A DNA stretch of 64,000 bases, from the NCBI GenBank assembly GCA_964030475.1, contig CAXIPT010000007.1, positions 541,358-605,357 of the forward strand. The letters run 5' to 3'. This DNA is from Tethya wilhelma (Eukaryota; Porifera; Demospongiae; Tethyida; Tethyidae). A model generated the notes under the pieces. That model did not search any database, was not told where the DNA came from, and saw only the letters and a program-made list of their open reading frames with translations. Shown here one piece after another: positions 27,480-40,089 of this stretch. Positions within the stretch are counted from its first letter, which is position 1, and every line of letters begins with the position of its first letter. The translations under genes were made by a program, and so were the position numbers.

Positions 27480-28875
27480 TCAGCTCTCTTCCACTTCCTT
27501 CACTGTTNTGTATAGAGACAGTACGCTTGCATATTCTCTTATGAATAAGGAGAACTGAGGTGTATTGTGGGCTGTATTGTCAGATATTTTGTGTTTGATG
27601 ATTTCAACTGCTGCTCCTGAGTGACTCCTGTCATTTCCGGTAATGTAATTACCGCTGAAATTGCAATTTTGTAATATCATTTCTCTCACAACAAAGTCAA
27701 TATGAATGTGTTCATAATGGCTTATGTATATTGCTCCTCCAGTTGAATTTGCAGAATTACTTTGGAAATGTGTGTTGGCTATTTTCACAACTGTATAATA
27801 ATATGGCTTATAATGTTTAGAATAATATATTTGTTTAAAAGAAGACTTCAAATGCCACAACCTCAATCCACCTCCCCTGTGACCAGAACCATACCCTATA
27901 TAACTGTTCACAATACTTATGGTACTGGTATTCTCAACAAAGTCCATCAAACTAATTGCAACGTTTCCTCCATTATACCCACGATTATGTACAGCTGTAA
28001 TGTTGTCAATATACACATGCACAGATGGACGGTAGATGAGGATCACTAGTCCACTGGCATTGGAAGGCCTTCTACTTTGATCAATACTAACATCAGAACC
28101 ATTCATGAACCAACACGATGAAATTTCTAATGTAGCGTTGCTGTGATTCTGAGATACTCCAGGAGGATGTTGATAGTACCAAAACCTTGCATTTCCTCCA
28201 TAAAATTTGGCATTTGTGGAGGTACTCCTCAAGAATGTTGAATTTTTGACAATAAGCTTACCAATATTTCTATCGGCGTGAAGTCCAAACCCATTACTTC
28301 CATTGATAGTCACTTCAGATAATGTGATTTCACTACATTGAAAAAGAGTGACTGCAGCAGTTACATGGAATGCATCTTCTAGTGTGAGCTCAACACCACA
28401 ATTAATAAAACCTAATTTTTGTATAGTAATTTCTCTTGAAAAGAGAAAATAGAAACCAGTTGATGTATTGCAAATAATGTTACTGGTGGGCTGTGGAGGT
28501 GTGTACTTATCTTCAGTGATAGTTACATTCCCTGTCATAGAGAAGCTGCTGACATTTGTGATGTTCAAAGTTCCTTGAAGGTTCAATACATGGTCTCCTC
28601 TCAGGAAAATTAGTTCAGTACTAGAATCGAAAAACTTGGATTCGTGGGTATAATTCCCAGTACGGTAGTACTGGGTACATAGGAATGGCACAGATGGCCC
28701 ATTAGCGCAATACAAATATTCACACGAATAACTCTGCAAAAACTGAGCACTTGGCACTAAAAGGCTTCTTAAGCTACTATTTAGCCTTTTCTCTTTCTAT
28801 TGAGCCTAAAAACATAGCCTAAAACCATCGCTAAAGTAACAAACCTAAGTATGCCAAACCTCCAATTTTCTCCAT
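27480..28875 (-). CDS. right-handed beta-helix secreted protein, truncated at assembly N
   Basis: A 425-codon minus-strand frame ends at 27480, with the N at 27508 inside it. It is full of short parallel-beta-helix rungs, e.g. NSTFLRST, ISSCWFMNGSDVSI, ANTHFQSNSANSTGGAIYI and NCNFSGNYITGN, with many N-glycosylation sequons and a Cys-rich N-terminus. This is the pectate-lyase-like right-handed beta-helix fold of large extracellular proteins. The ATG at 28757 is probably not the start: an acceptor TTTTTGCAG ends at 28736, just inside it, and a short upstream exon (ATG at 28875, MEKIGGLAY) with a GTTTGT donor is preserved in three loci. The 3' end after the N is uncertain. Duplicated 5' ends lie at 40455 and 43306. 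Confidence 0.7.
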
Positions 28876-29559
28876 CTTCTTCTTCTTCTATCTTGGAACG
28901 ACTTTTCTCAAAAACCGCTCACTTTCAGAAGCTGATTCTTGAACGAATAAACTTGGTTTCTTTGTCTTCACGTGCTTTTTGTATCGGTTAATATTCGTCT
29001 TTCTAGCTGAGTCGCTAGATACAAGACGAAAAGCGCCTTCTCCGTATCATAGATAATATATACGCTTCACGTGGATTGGAAACGCCTCCGTATACTGGAA
29101 AACCGCGCTCGCAATCATCGGTATGGCACCAATACGGAAAACGCAGAATATACTGAATTCAGTGTTAAAAATTGCCATGTTTTGTGCTTTTTTTAAACGC
29201 TTGCTGTTCACTTGGAAAACTTTAAGTAGGGTCCGCAACGAAAAAAATTGATGTCACAGAATCAGCATTTTACTGCAGTTACTTATAGAGGACCAATACC
29301 TGACTAAAACTGTGTAGCGCTTTTCCTTCTCCAATCGCTTCTTTTTCGGAAACGCGACCGTTCTTTCCTTGAAATTTTTACGCAAAATTGGATAAAAGTG
29401 GGCAATGACGTCATCGTTATTTGAATTTGGTATAGAAGGTGACAAACAGTTCAGATTGGAGCAAATTTGATGAAAAGGCAGAGTCAAGACTCACTCAACT
29501 ACTCTAACCATCATATATGGTGAGCTTCCCTACATTTTTATGCTTTGACCCCTTTCTAA
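28876..29559. promoter_or_regulatory. 5' flank of beta-helix gene, shared with two paralogous copies
   Basis: The 28880-29045 stretch (CTTCTTCTTCTAT, GTATCGGTTAATATTCGTC, GCGCCTTCTCCGTAT) recurs at 40665-40825 and, inverted, 42900-43075. Retention of the flank with the first exon suggests segmental duplication of the promoter region. Beyond 29100 nothing is recognised. Confidence 0.5.
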
Positions 29560-29959
29560 ATAGTAACTAGACTAACCTTTGCTGTGCAGATGGCAAACAA
29601 GATAGGTAGGCCACCAGACTTAGGCCATGTAACACATATTTACCCAGCTTAGCATTGAACATATGAGGAGTATCTATAAACTTTTGATCTATACTAGCTT
29701 GGCATGATGTGTTAGCCTGTGACTGCATAACATGCAAAAGCAGCAGTACTGAGGCATCAGCATGGTAGAACTTAATTGCTTTATTCACACCCACAGCCTG
29801 ACCAACCTTGGATGGTCACAGTGCTAGTGATGACTGGTGATGGTGCTGGCCAAGTGCCCAGACTCTTATGCTTCTAATTGAACAAATGGGTTAGTTGGTG
29901 TTAGGAAACTTTTGATTTAGCATGTTTCAAGTCATGGTCACTGTGTTCTCCTTGTGCAG
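29560..29959. other. no feature recognised
   Basis: Minus-strand open frame of 75 codons at 29567-29794 has no supporting signal. Probably intron or spacer upstream of the exon at 29960. Confidence 0.35.
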
Positions 29960-30199
29960 CTTCTGAATGTTATCCAACTTATGGAGAGTTAATTGAATTG
30001 TTGGAAGTACACTCCGACGCTGATTCCTTGCAAGCTGCATTTAGTGATATATATCCAAATATTTTCATTTCCAGAGCTGACCGGTTTTTGAGCACATGTC
30101 AAAGAATTGCAGCACCATGTACATCATCTAAAGCCAATTTCGATATACAAGAATATAAGCGAAGGGTATGGAGACCAAGAGTTAGGAATATACCAAGAG
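29960..30199 (+). CDS. single isolated exon, unknown protein
   Basis: Open 240-nt segment between CTTGTGCAG and a GTATTT donor. It encodes SECYPTYGELIELLEVHSDADSLQ through to KRRVWRPRVRNIPR. Composition and splice sites look like a real internal exon, but a TC microsatellite and the N at 30283 follow and no partner exon was found. Family not recognised. Confidence 0.4.
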
Positions 30200-30202
30200 G
30201 TA

Positions 30203-30205
<3 letters not shown>

Positions 30206-30282
<77 letters not shown>

Positions 30283-30283
30283 N
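30206..30283 (+). repeat. (TC)n tract ending at assembly N
   Basis: About 38 TC units run directly into the N at 30283, a typical place for an assembler to stop. Confidence 0.9.
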
Positions 30284-30319
30284 AAACATTGTTGTTAAAA
30301 AACTGTAATGATAAAGAAC

Positions 30320-31218
30320 TTAGGTTTTTTCAGTGAGTGTGGACGTAGAAAATTTTCAAAGACCAAAAAGTACACCTTTCACAAAAATAGTTTGTTATAT
30401 CTAAAAAACAAATTTCTGCACAAAAAAACATTTTTGTAAATTTTACTTTTTCAACACATAGAATATTCTCTTAGTATAAAAAACAATGATGGGGAAAAAC
30501 AAAATTTTTTTTTGTTAAAAGACAGAGTTTTCTCCCTTTTGAAATAAAGAACTTGGTTGTTTTCAGTGAGTATGGACTTAGAAAATTTTTTAAGACAAAA
30601 AAGTACACTTTTCACAAAAAAACGTTCATTTTGTCTTGAAAACACTTTTCAGCACGAAAGAAACACTTTTGTGAAATTTTACTTTTTTCAACACATGGAA
30701 CATTCTCTTGGTGTAAAAAACATTGTTGGTAAAAAACAAAGTATTCTAACAGTAGAGATAAAGAACTTAGTTTTTTTGAGTGACTATAGAGTTAAAAAAT
30801 TTTCTAAGACCGAAAAGTACATTTTTCACAAAGAACGTTTATTTTTCTTGAAAACACTTTTCAGCACAAAAGAAACACTTTTGTGAAACTTTACTTTTTT
30901 CAACACATGGAACATTCTCTTGGAGTAAAAAACATTGTTGGTGAAAAACAAAGTTTTCTGACGGTAGAGATGAAGAACTTAGTTTTTTTGAGTGACTATT
31001 TACTTAGAAAATTTTCTAAGAGCACAGAATTCACTTTTCACAAAAAACGTTTATTTTTCTTGAAAACACTCTTCAACACAAAAGAAACACTTTTGTGAAA
31101 CTTTACTTTTTTCAACACATGGAACATTCTCTTGGTGTAGAAAACATTGTTGGTGAAAAACAAATTATTTTAACGGTAGAGATAAGGAACTTAGTTTTTT
31201 TGAGTGACTATGGACTTA
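30320..31218 (+). repeat. 212-bp tandem array, about four units
   Basis: The anchor ACATGGAACATTCTCTTGG recurs at 30693, 30905 and 31117 (spacing 212) with a diverged unit at 30456. Units are T/A-rich with long A and T runs. Each carries a 60-70-codon frame ending in the same TGA, so the frames are a by-product. The array is cut by the left end of the MULE element. Confidence 0.85.
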
Positions 31219-31363
31219 GATTCCGGATCGGTGGAATGGAATGGAATACTGGAATGCTGGAATACTGGAATGGTACAAGAGCATGCGCAGTTGGCTAACC
31301 ACGTGCGTGCGCAGTTCAGTGTTCCCTCAAGGCCCATTTTTTTGTTCTCAACTTCTGGTGGCC

Positions 31364-34300
31364 ATGGCTGAAACGACGAATTCGAACCGCTTAGGGACTG
31401 CGAGTAGGCCAATTATTGTTGGTGACAGTGACAGCGACTTTAGCCCTGTGATGAGATCGCCAGTAAAAGTTGTACCAGGAAAAAAGTACAGATAGGTCAC
31501 ATAGTAGTCGTCACTCAGTGTTTGATATGCCCATAGATAATACAGTATCTATGATATGCCGTGTCTGCTATCATAGATAATAATTTATAAGGTTAGTCTA
31601 TGTCTTTTAGTGATGTTTTTGTGTTTTTGTTCTTTTTTTTCCTATTATGTAAAGTTATGGTAAAGCATTTGGACCCGGATCCGGAATCTGAGGGCGATGA
31701 ATCTGAGGCCAGTTTATCAGAGAACGGTAGTGACACAGAAGATCGTGAGATGAAGTAAGTGTTTGTGAAAGTTGTGATAGTATAATAATTTATGTAGTAG
31801 TAAGTTGTTTAGGTCAATCTATAAAATACAAAAGTTCCAGTCTCTTCATGCAGTTAGAGAAATAGACTCCGAAGGTTTTTTTGGGTGCATAGTAAGAGTG
31901 CTGAATCAGCTGCAAATTCTAGGTATCATGCAATTTACTTAAATTAAAAATGAGTGGAGGGAGTAGCCTTGTTGCCCCTTTAGCCTTACTGAAGGGAAAA
32001 ACTTAGTCGGAATTTCGCATGAATAATGTAGAGATAGACATGAAGGTAAACTTGTCCTTTGACCCTTTATTTACACTACAAAAACATGAAAAAAGTGCAT
32101 AATTAGTAACTATTGCATGAGTGCTTGTAATGACAAGATTCAAGCAGAGGTCAAAGGTCATGTCTACCTTTGCACCCGTCATCCCTGACATCATCCATGT
32201 TATACATTGACCATGGATTCCTCTTCCTAAGTGTAAAGTCAAAGGGTAGAGCCTGGGAACAAGGCTATTGAGGGAGATCTACCGCTTGTATCAGTTTCAG
32301 TGCCAATACTATTTGCGTAATGATCACTAGTATTTGTTCAAAGTTTGCATTTGGTCTAGATGTCCATTTAATGCCACGGTCACTATATAATTATTTTATA
32401 GGACCTACAGTGGTGTTCCTATATGTGAAACTCCTCCTGCGAAATATTCTGCACACCAAATAATGAAGATACTGTTGGATCCGAATATTGAAGATAGTAA
32501 GATCGCAAAGCAAAGACCACTTGAGACACATTGCAGTGCTACATTTGTGGTTGACGTAAGGACACTAAAACATCCAGATGACATCAAAAAAGATATGTAC
32601 GGTAGATGGAAGCATCACGGCTCACACACAGATGTCTTTAAGTGTTCTTTCGACAAAGAGAGTGACTCAGAGGTCGTTGTCGAAAAAGCAGCTATGGGGG
32701 CTACTGGAGATAATGTATACTTTCTCAGACGATTGCACAGCACACATCCATCAAGCAATCATTTTCGAAGAATAGTGGCACTAATATCAGGTATGAGTCA
32801 GACTTATGTATACCTAGATATATATAGAGTCATGGTACTGTGCATGCTGTCATTGTACATTATTGTACATATAGCTTGTAATTAAGTATTTTCTTTACAT
32901 GCAACCTACGTGGTATTTGATTTCTAATGATTTTTATGTTTGACCATGTAATTTAATGACTTGAGCTTTTTGTATATAGACGCAACAAATCAACCCCATC
33001 ATCTCTGCCTGGTGGTGTACTATGTGCCTCCTCTGCGCCATTAAGGCCCGGGTCACCAGTGAAACTCATTAAAATTTCACAATGTTATGTATCTTATTTT
33101 TCAATCACACATTATTGTATGGTGAATGTTAATAAATTAATGTAAAGTATAGCCCTTACTTAACATTTTGATAAAGTTGTGAAACCACAACATGAATATT
33201 CAAGGTTTTAACCAACTTTCAAATTTACCTATTAATTAATAAACACCTAATTAAACGCTATAGTAGGACTGTTGCCATGGTAACCAAATTTTTATGACAT
33301 AATCTGAAGATCATAAACTTGATTTTAAGTGGAGGATTTTTTTATACGTCGTTGCTATGGAGAGATATTGCCATTTTTACTGAATTTTACGCATAATTTT
33401 AGCGTGCCTTAAATGGAAAGTGCTCCATAACTCACTATGGCGATGAGTTATTAAAAAATCCTCCACTGAAAATTAATATTTTGATGCCATAAGTATGTCA
33501 TAAATTTTTGGTTGCCATGGCAACAGTCCTTAATTGCCGTTTAATTAAAACGTTAATATAATGAATATTAATTAGGTCACATGACCAAACGATTTTGCAA
33601 AAAGTTCAGGATGGATACAAGATTATTCATCTTTGTTTCCATGGTGATAGCGCGTTCCGTTTGGACGTTATTTAAATTTTGCATAAAATTTTGCCTTAAT
33701 TAGTTACTATATGTTACCCAGGCCTTAATAGCGCTGAGTCCTAATTTTACCTCAACAATTATGCCCCATGGAAACAGCAAAAAAAGCAAGAAACCTTTTT
33801 TCCCTACGTTACCGAGCACTATTGCAGCAATGAAAGAACAGTGTGTTAGTGGCACAGGTCCTAAAGAAGTTGTTTCCAGTGTTTCTGCTAGTGTTGGTGG
33901 AATTATGCATGCGTCAGACCCTTGTGAGCTACCAAGAAGTGAGCAGCAGGCTTCTTACTTGAAGAAATGCCAAAAGACTCAGCCTGTTGGTGCTTCATCC
34001 AAAGATGAACTCACTACTGTTATGCAAAAGGCTTTTCTTGAAGACAGTCGTTTCATTAGAGAAGTGCAAACACTTCATGAACCAGCAATAATTGTGGCAT
34101 TAGACCATCAGCTTAATGATGTAGAGCGATTTTGCTGTAATGAATCGAATTTTGGTATCTTGACAGTGGATCCAACATTTTCTTTAGGTGATTTCGACGT
34201 GACAATAACCACCTATCAGCACCTTCTTTTGCAGTGTAGACGTAGCGGGAATCATCCGGCATTTATTGGCCCTACCATGGTTCATTATAGAAAGACATTT

Positions 34301-36131
34301 TCTACATACCTTTTTTTCAGCTCAACCCTTGTTGGCTTGAATCCGTCGTTATCATCATTAAGGTGTTTTGGTACTGATGGAGAATCAGCACTGTATCAAG
34401 CATTTCAACATTCATTTCCTGTAGCTGTTCATTTGCTTTGCTCAAATCATGTCCGTAGAAACATAAAGCAAAAGCTGTGTGAACTGAAGGTGGGAGAAGA
34501 TGTCCAGAGCATTATCATTCAAGACATTTTTGGCAAGCAATTAGGAAGTCATTACTATGAAGGATTGGTTGATGCAACTGACAATGAAGAGTATGAGCTT
34601 GGATTGCCAGTCTTAATTAAGAAATGGGAAACCATTGACGTGTCACCTGATGGTCCAGTACACCAGTTTATATCTTGGTTTTTGAAATACAAGAGTAAAG
34701 ATGTGATGCAAGGTCTAGGACGGTCTCAACGACAAAAGGCTGGGTTAGGAGACAATCCACCTGCATTCACTACAAATGCCAGTGAAAGTGTTAATGCTCT
34801 GATTAAAAGGAAAGTTAACTACAAGAAGAGTGAACTCCCCGTCTTTATTGATAACCTCAAGGAAGTTATCGAAGAGCAGGAGAGAGAGCTGCAACGAGCT
34901 GTAATTGATCATGGAAAGTATCGATTGGTTCCTGAGTACCAAAGTTTACAGATTGATGAGCAACACTGGTTTATGCGAATGTCTTATAGTCAACGTGAAG
35001 CTCATCTGAAGAAAGTGGCAGCTTTGCAATTAGAAAATTCATCCTGTAAACGTCGCTTGTTTACATCAGAAGCTTTATCTCATTCATCAGCAGTAGAGGC
35101 TACTCTTTCTGTAAGTGTGGATCAGCTAACTTCAGTTGCAACACCAACGGAGGTTTTGAAGGGTATCTGGAAGAAAGCGTATGAATTGATACATGAACGT
35201 AATGCTGTTACACAGGCTCCTGGATGTGATAACACTTCTCGTATGGTAAAGAGCTCTTCAGGTCGATGATCCTCGTCCTCATCTAGTCATAAGAAAACGT
35301 AGTGGGCAGTTTTGCTGTGATAACACCTGTGCCAATTGGCGATCGCTGGGAATATGTGCACATTCAGTTGCTGCTGCAGAAGACAACCATGATTTACAAG
35401 CTTATATCAACTGGTTCTTAAAAGCTAAGAAGGTCCCTAATGTCTCGAAACTTGCTACAACAAATGTTCCAGCTGGGCGTGGACGTAAGGGTGGTGTTCC
35501 TCCAAGGAAACGAAGGAAGACTGAACCACCAGAGGTCCAAATCCCATTTAATACAGTCACTGGATTGGAAGAAAGTCACAAATTGTCAAGTACTACCGAG
35601 AGTTCGTATTTGTATGGAGATGAACAAGGTCAATGCAGTTCGTATTCGTATGGAGACGAACAAAGTCAATTCAGTTCTGTCAATGTGACACTTGGATCTG
35701 GGTCTGTATCAAGATCAAGATTAGTGGCTCAAAATGTCGTAATGACTGGAGGTCAGCTCAACATACTACCTTCATCTCCCCCACCACTACTTCACATGCC
35801 AATAGTGAGCCCGGTCTCCAGTTCTCCCTTTGTTTTAACCTTTGTCACCGGTAATATCCGAGTATGTCATGGATGTAGGCAAAGTTATGTGAAACCCCCT
35901 AAACCACCCATTGATTTGTGTGTAAAGCACCAAGAATGGCAAACATTCGGGCCTGTCGATGACAGACAAACAAGGTATGGAAATGTCTACTATCATTGTA
36001 ATGCTCCGTGTGTGCAAGCTAAGTGTCCAGAGTTCCAACCTACAATGCTTGAAATATCTCCAGCCATGTTAGTACAACTGTTGCCATGTCACACACAATG
36101 GATCAGAAATCATATGCCTGGACGATTGTGA
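31364..36131 (+). pseudogene. MULE transposase gene, MITE-interrupted and frameshifted
   Basis: Exons 31364-31463 (acidic start), 31666-31754, 32402-32790 and 32980-33040 lead into a TTAA MITE (33045-33724); the frame resumes before 33761 and runs to 35269. The 502-codon part contains TVDPTFSLGDFDVT (first Asp), GTDGESALYQAF (second Asp), a LLCSNHVRRNI C..H pair and TNASESVNALIK (probable Glu), the MULE DDE layout. A +1 frameshift near 35262 moves the reading into a frame running to 36131. That frame has a SWIM-type zinc finger (CCDNTCANWRSLGICAHS, about 35313-35370), a basic nuclear-type stretch GRKGGVPPRKRRK and a C-terminal Cys-rich part (VCHGCRQSY). The element is probably inactive now because of the insertion and frameshift, unless either is an assembly effect. 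Exon 1 end is a best guess. Confidence 0.75.
33041..33728. mobile_element. TTAA-flanked palindromic MITE inside the MULE gene
   Basis: TTAA at 33041-33044 and 33725-33728 flank a 680-bp element with ends GGCCCGGGTCACC and, inverted, GGCCTGGGTAAC. Internal arms also pair (AAGTGGAGGATTTTTT near 33331 with AAAAAATCCTCCACT near 33453; GGTTGCCATGGCAACAG near 33510 with CTGTTGCCATGGTAACC near 33272). TTAA duplication suits piggyBac- or Kolobok-type mobilisation. It interrupts the transposase gene. Confidence 0.85.
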
Positions 36132-36573
36132 CTAATGTATCCATTCTTGTTCTCAGCTCAAGTTAACATTATATTAATAATTATTGTTACTCAGTGATTT
36201 TCTATTTCTTTTATAGTACTGATACTGGTTTAAGTTTAATTTTGTTTTGATTGTGTCGTAGCTAGAAATAATAATTGTTATGTTGCACAAAAGGAATAAT
36301 ATTATAATAATGTAGGCATTGGTAAAGATTATAATAAAATTATTAATGTAGGCATTGGTAAAGATCGTCAAAATTACAAGATTAATTTTGTTGGAGCTGC
36401 AGTGTCTGTGTACGCGGTATTGCTGCTGAACTTTATTGAGTTTATAGTATATATACTTTGTTACAAGACTAGAGTGAGCAAAGATGTGAAACTATGCTAT
36501 TCCATTATTCCACCATTCCACTGTTCCATGATTCCGCCGTTCCACCATTCCATCGTTCCGGAATCCACCGATT

Positions 36574-37107
36574 ATAGACACCCTATTCACTGCGACACCG
36601 GTCACGTAGTCTATATTATCTATGCATAAATAAGCTCATTGTATACTGATTAAATATTCATGGTTTTTTGTTTCACTTATATGATTTCTACATGTCCAAA
36701 AAAAATAGTGCCAAAGTTTTCATGCCGTTTATGTCTGATTTCACAATAGCATTGTCAATAAAAGTTGACTGCATGTCAGAGAAAACTTTCAGTAGAAAGT
36801 CCACATAAATGTGATTTCCCTCCTTACAAGCCGTGTGTGTGCAGCTGCTGCGTGCTTGGGCTAATAAAGTGCATTGTAGAGGTGCTTTTGCTATATTTAG
36901 AACTGTTTTTGACTGTATTAGGTGCTAGAACTCTTAAAGTATATATAGCAACGAGCTGATGTGGTAACTAGTTTGCGTTGCTATATAAGTGCTATGAATA
37001 TTAATTAGGCTTACCGTAATGTTTTAATTAAACGCTAAATGTTCGCTAGGCCCTCCCAATTTTTAGCGTGACTAAAAAGAGGGAGTGGCCTGGGTACGAG
37101 GCTAACT
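36574..37107. other. spacer, no gene
   Basis: AT-rich sequence with no supported exon. Around 37060-37105 are scraps of the TGGGTACGAGGCTA short repeat. Confidence 0.4.
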
Positions 37108-38325
37108 AGAGGGCGCTGCGCAACAGTACAAAGTATGAATATTAATGACCCCTGAGCCTCATGGAGTAATTATATTCATTAACCACAATGTGTCACCACT
37201 GCAGATTATGACACAACTGTACTAATATTGTTATTATTATACACACCACAATAGGTGTAGAGGTAAATAAGTAGTACACAGACACATATAAGTATAGGTT
37301 ACATCACGAGGTGCAGGTTTCTATGTTATTTACACACCGAGGGCCAGAGGCCCGAGGTTGTGTAAAGAAACCGAACCGAGTGATGTAACTGACTTGTACT
37401 GTGGACCAACCAAATCAGCTGTTCACCAAATGGAAGGAGTGGCCTACAATTGTAGCTGTGTAGTAAATAGCTTCTAGGTAGACGGTGTGTTGACAATCAT
37501 ATGCCCAGGAGGGAAATGCTATCTTTTACTGTTGTTCTGATTGGACCAAACATAGGAGGTGAATATCTAGATATCCACTTCATGTTTATAAACATGAGGT
37601 GAATATGAGATTTATCAACCTCATTTTGAGCAATCTGATTGGTCAATTGACTACAACCATGGTACAATTATATATAGTAATAATGAAAATAGTTAGATTT
37701 AATTAAGCAGTACATTATGATCTCCCTCTCAAGGTGTGTGTTCAGGGAAGAGTTGAGTCTAGCATCCCGAATGAAATTTGCGCAAAGCACATGAGCAGAT
37801 TGGTGTATCTTCTTGTAAAGATGTCCAGTCAGATTGTTGACCCCAAAAGAAGTGTAAATGAGAGAATAGCTCTGAGGAAAGATATCAAATAGCATAGTAG
37901 AAGAGGAGTGACGAACAGCAGAAAGAACAAGAGTACGAGAACGACGTAGAACAACATCATGGATGCTGGGAAGGCCACTGATCAAATGCAGGATAGTGGT
38001 ACAACATCAAGTCTACCTGGTAGGTTACAGATCTTACGAAGTATGTTATTGTAGCAGACCTCTAATGATCGAAGCTCACTAGAGGCAACAGACCACAAGG
38101 ATGAACCATATAAAGACAGACAAAAACTCGAGAGTAGGTGCATCTTAGTAAGAGGATCACAACCTGAGAATAGAGATATCATGGAGTTAGCCTTCCTGCA
38201 AAAATCACGTTTGATGGAGATTATAATTATCATGATTATCAGATAAATCATGGCTAAGATAGTACGCATTCCACTTGTATGACACGCTTCCGTTTGTGTG
38301 ATAAACTTGGGGTCTTAGTGTAGAC
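37108..38325. mobile_element. TIR element (CAGTCTACACTAAGACCCC) copy, 5'-truncated, LINE-containing
   Basis: Left part 37108-37223 matches 17635-18395 of copy 1 without the Helentron insert, and the right end GGGGTCTTAGTGTAGAC closes near 38323. Between ACTGTACT (37223) and GTACGCATTCC (38263) lies about 1 kb of extra DNA including a LINE 3' fragment, so this copy was also invaded. It preserves the empty Helentron target. Confidence 0.75.
37668..38269 (-). pseudogene. LINE ORF2 3' end (reverse transcriptase C-terminal part)
   Basis: Two overlapping broken frames on the minus strand. The first contains MHLLSSFCLSLYGSSLW and NNILRKICNLPGR; the second contains ISGLPSIHDVVLRRSR. These match the region after the RT active site in non-LTR retrotransposons. 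The RT core itself is absent; 5'-truncated and frameshifted copy inside the TIR element. Confidence 0.65.
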
Positions 38326-38569
38326 AGGAGTATGCTTCAAAAATGGCGAGTGATATTACCTTGCAGTGGCATGTTTAAGGGGGTGCTCCGGGTGCTCGAG
38401 CACCCCCCCTGCATGCATGCCTCACCAGATAATGACGTCATTGCTTAGCAGCGCTCCAGAGTACGCTATTCAATGAATAATCAATGAAACGAGTGAAATT
38501 TGGGCTAGTAATGATTAAAAATCACTTTTAAGACTAAAAGAAAAGAAAAGAAGGCAAAAAAAATGGCAG
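38326..38569. other. spacer with a GC hairpin
   Basis: GGGGGTGCTC..GAGCACCCCC at 38378-38409 forms a strong hairpin. No gene. Confidence 0.5.
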
Positions 38570-38938
38570 AATACGCATAGGTGCCAACTGTCCCGGCACT
38601 CCCGGGACAGTCCCGGATTTGAAGCCTCTGTCCCGTGTCCCGCCCGGAAATGTCCCGGATTTCAGACAGAAATGCACTTTTTCCAGAAAAATCCAACCCT
38701 TTTTCTCAAAATTTAGCTTTTTTCAACTCTACACTGTCCCAAATCTGTCTAAAAAGGCTAACAAAGCAATAATCTATGCTTTCTGAAGCGCTCGCCACGC
38801 TAAGATTCATTTTGCACTTTGTACTTTTGCAATTAAATGGGTGTGTCAATACGTAAAGGGGGCGTGGCTCGAAATTTTCGCGCGCGCGGTTTTAATGTCC
38901 CGAAATTTTTTTGCTGGAGGTTGGCACCTATGAATACG
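38570..38938. mobile_element. 357-bp MITE with 6-bp target duplication AATACG
   Basis: Ends CATAGGTGCCAAC (38576) and GTTGGCACCTATG (ending 38932), flanked on both sides by AATACG. The interior is rich in TCCCGGGACAG/TGTCCCGGAT motifs. The right 147 bp are present again at 49873-50019 because the second copy is cut by an N. Confidence 0.85.
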
Positions 38939-39450
38939 GTAGCTTAGCGATCGTCAATTATGCGATCGAATTGCGCAATTTCCGTCACTTGACCAAAAGT
39001 AGGCGTATATAGCTGCCTAAAAATTTTCGGGCGCTTTGCCGCGGCGCCCGCATTATATTAACACCCCCATGAACTACTAGACACACCACTGCCATGCATC
39101 AACGAACAGAGAAAACACCCACGAGTGTGCTACGAGCTGTCTACAATACAGTGCCGCAAACTCTCGCTAGAAAAATTCCTATCAAGAACGAGAAGTGAAC
39201 CCCCAAAGCAGAAAGGATTGGTTTCATCTAATTCAGTGTCCCCTACACCTCTTTGTTAAACATTGACTGGCTCGAGTCGACCCCTCGCAACAACACCTAG
39301 TAACTAAATAGCAGTTTTGTATTCTTATTCCCCCCTCAAAAAGAAACTCTTAGTTTTTAATATAGCTATAGTGTGTGTGTGTGTGGTGGACTTGGATTTC
39401 ACCTATGTGAAATTAATTGATTATTTTGTTAGACCTGTTCCTCCAGCAAG

Positions 39451-39545
39451 AATGGCTTCAATGAGAGACAAGAATGGACCCACCTCAAGAGAGACCAAGG
39501 AAAAGGACAAGAAGAAAGGCTGGCCCTTTGGGAAAAAGAACACAG
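39451..39545 (+). CDS. candidate 5' coding exon, basic peptide (also at 50538)
   Basis: ATG followed by MASMRDKNGPTSRETKEKDK and KKGWPFGKKNT, then a GTAGGT donor; preceded by an AG near 39433. The strongly basic peptide and good donor resemble a first coding exon. No downstream exon was found and the family is unknown. The duplicate copy at 50538-50632 is identical. Confidence 0.3.
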
Positions 39546-39659
39546 GTAGGTGTTAGTCTGGTGCGCCGCACCCTTTGCTAGGAAAGGTCTGCGATCACGC
39601 ATATACTTGACTTGTTTCTGCTTCACTGTACAGTGCAGCTCGGGTTGGTAGAACAATAC

Positions 39660-40060
39660 TTTTTTAACAAAATGACCCCTAATATTTTGGGTCTTTTTTA
39701 TGTAAACTGATCCCTAATATTATGGGTCTTTCTTATGTATCTTTGATCCCTAATATTATGGGTCTTTCTTATGTATATTATATGATGACCCCTAATATTA
39801 TGGGTCTTTCTTATGTAAAGAGTTCCCTTGTATTATGGGTCTTTCTTATGTACAATTACCAAATTTAAGTGGAGGATTGTCCCCTAGCTCCACCCATGTA
39901 CATAAGATGGACCCATATAAGAAGACCTTCTTATAATGGGACTGTCTTATGTATACATGTCATATTGTAATTTAAGGGGCTGACTCATCCATGCTCCACC
40001 CACTGTACATAAGATGGACCCATACAATTGAAATTCTCTTTTAATGGGTCTTTCTTATGT
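39660..40060. repeat. tandem ~40-bp repeats CCCTAATATTATGGGTC (left arm of foldback)
   Basis: Units of GATCCCTAATATTATGGGTC followed by TTTCTTATGTA are repeated five or six times, then pieces with TGTACATAAGATGGACCCAT. In the full copy (50747-51705) inverse units appear at 51465-51705, showing a foldback element with repeat-built arms. Confidence 0.8.
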
Positions 40061-40089
40061 ACTCGCTTACTTAAAACTAATTTATTTCC

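Larger units (their letters stand above)
31224..36573 (+). mobile_element. Mutator-like (MULE) DNA transposon
   Basis: Imperfect inverted ends built of GGAAT-type repeats: left ATCGGTGGAATGGAATGG near 31228, right CCATTCCATCGTTCCGG..CCACCGAT near 36540-36573. The interior carries one spliced transposase gene on the plus strand (31364-36131), interrupted by a palindromic MITE. No target duplication could be defined, since the left end adjoins the 212-bp array. Confidence 0.7.

Noticed and set aside
30557..31298. Repeated 67-109-codon frames in the 212-bp array
   Set aside because: They recur with the repeat period and share one stop; the period is not a multiple of three, so there is no long protein.
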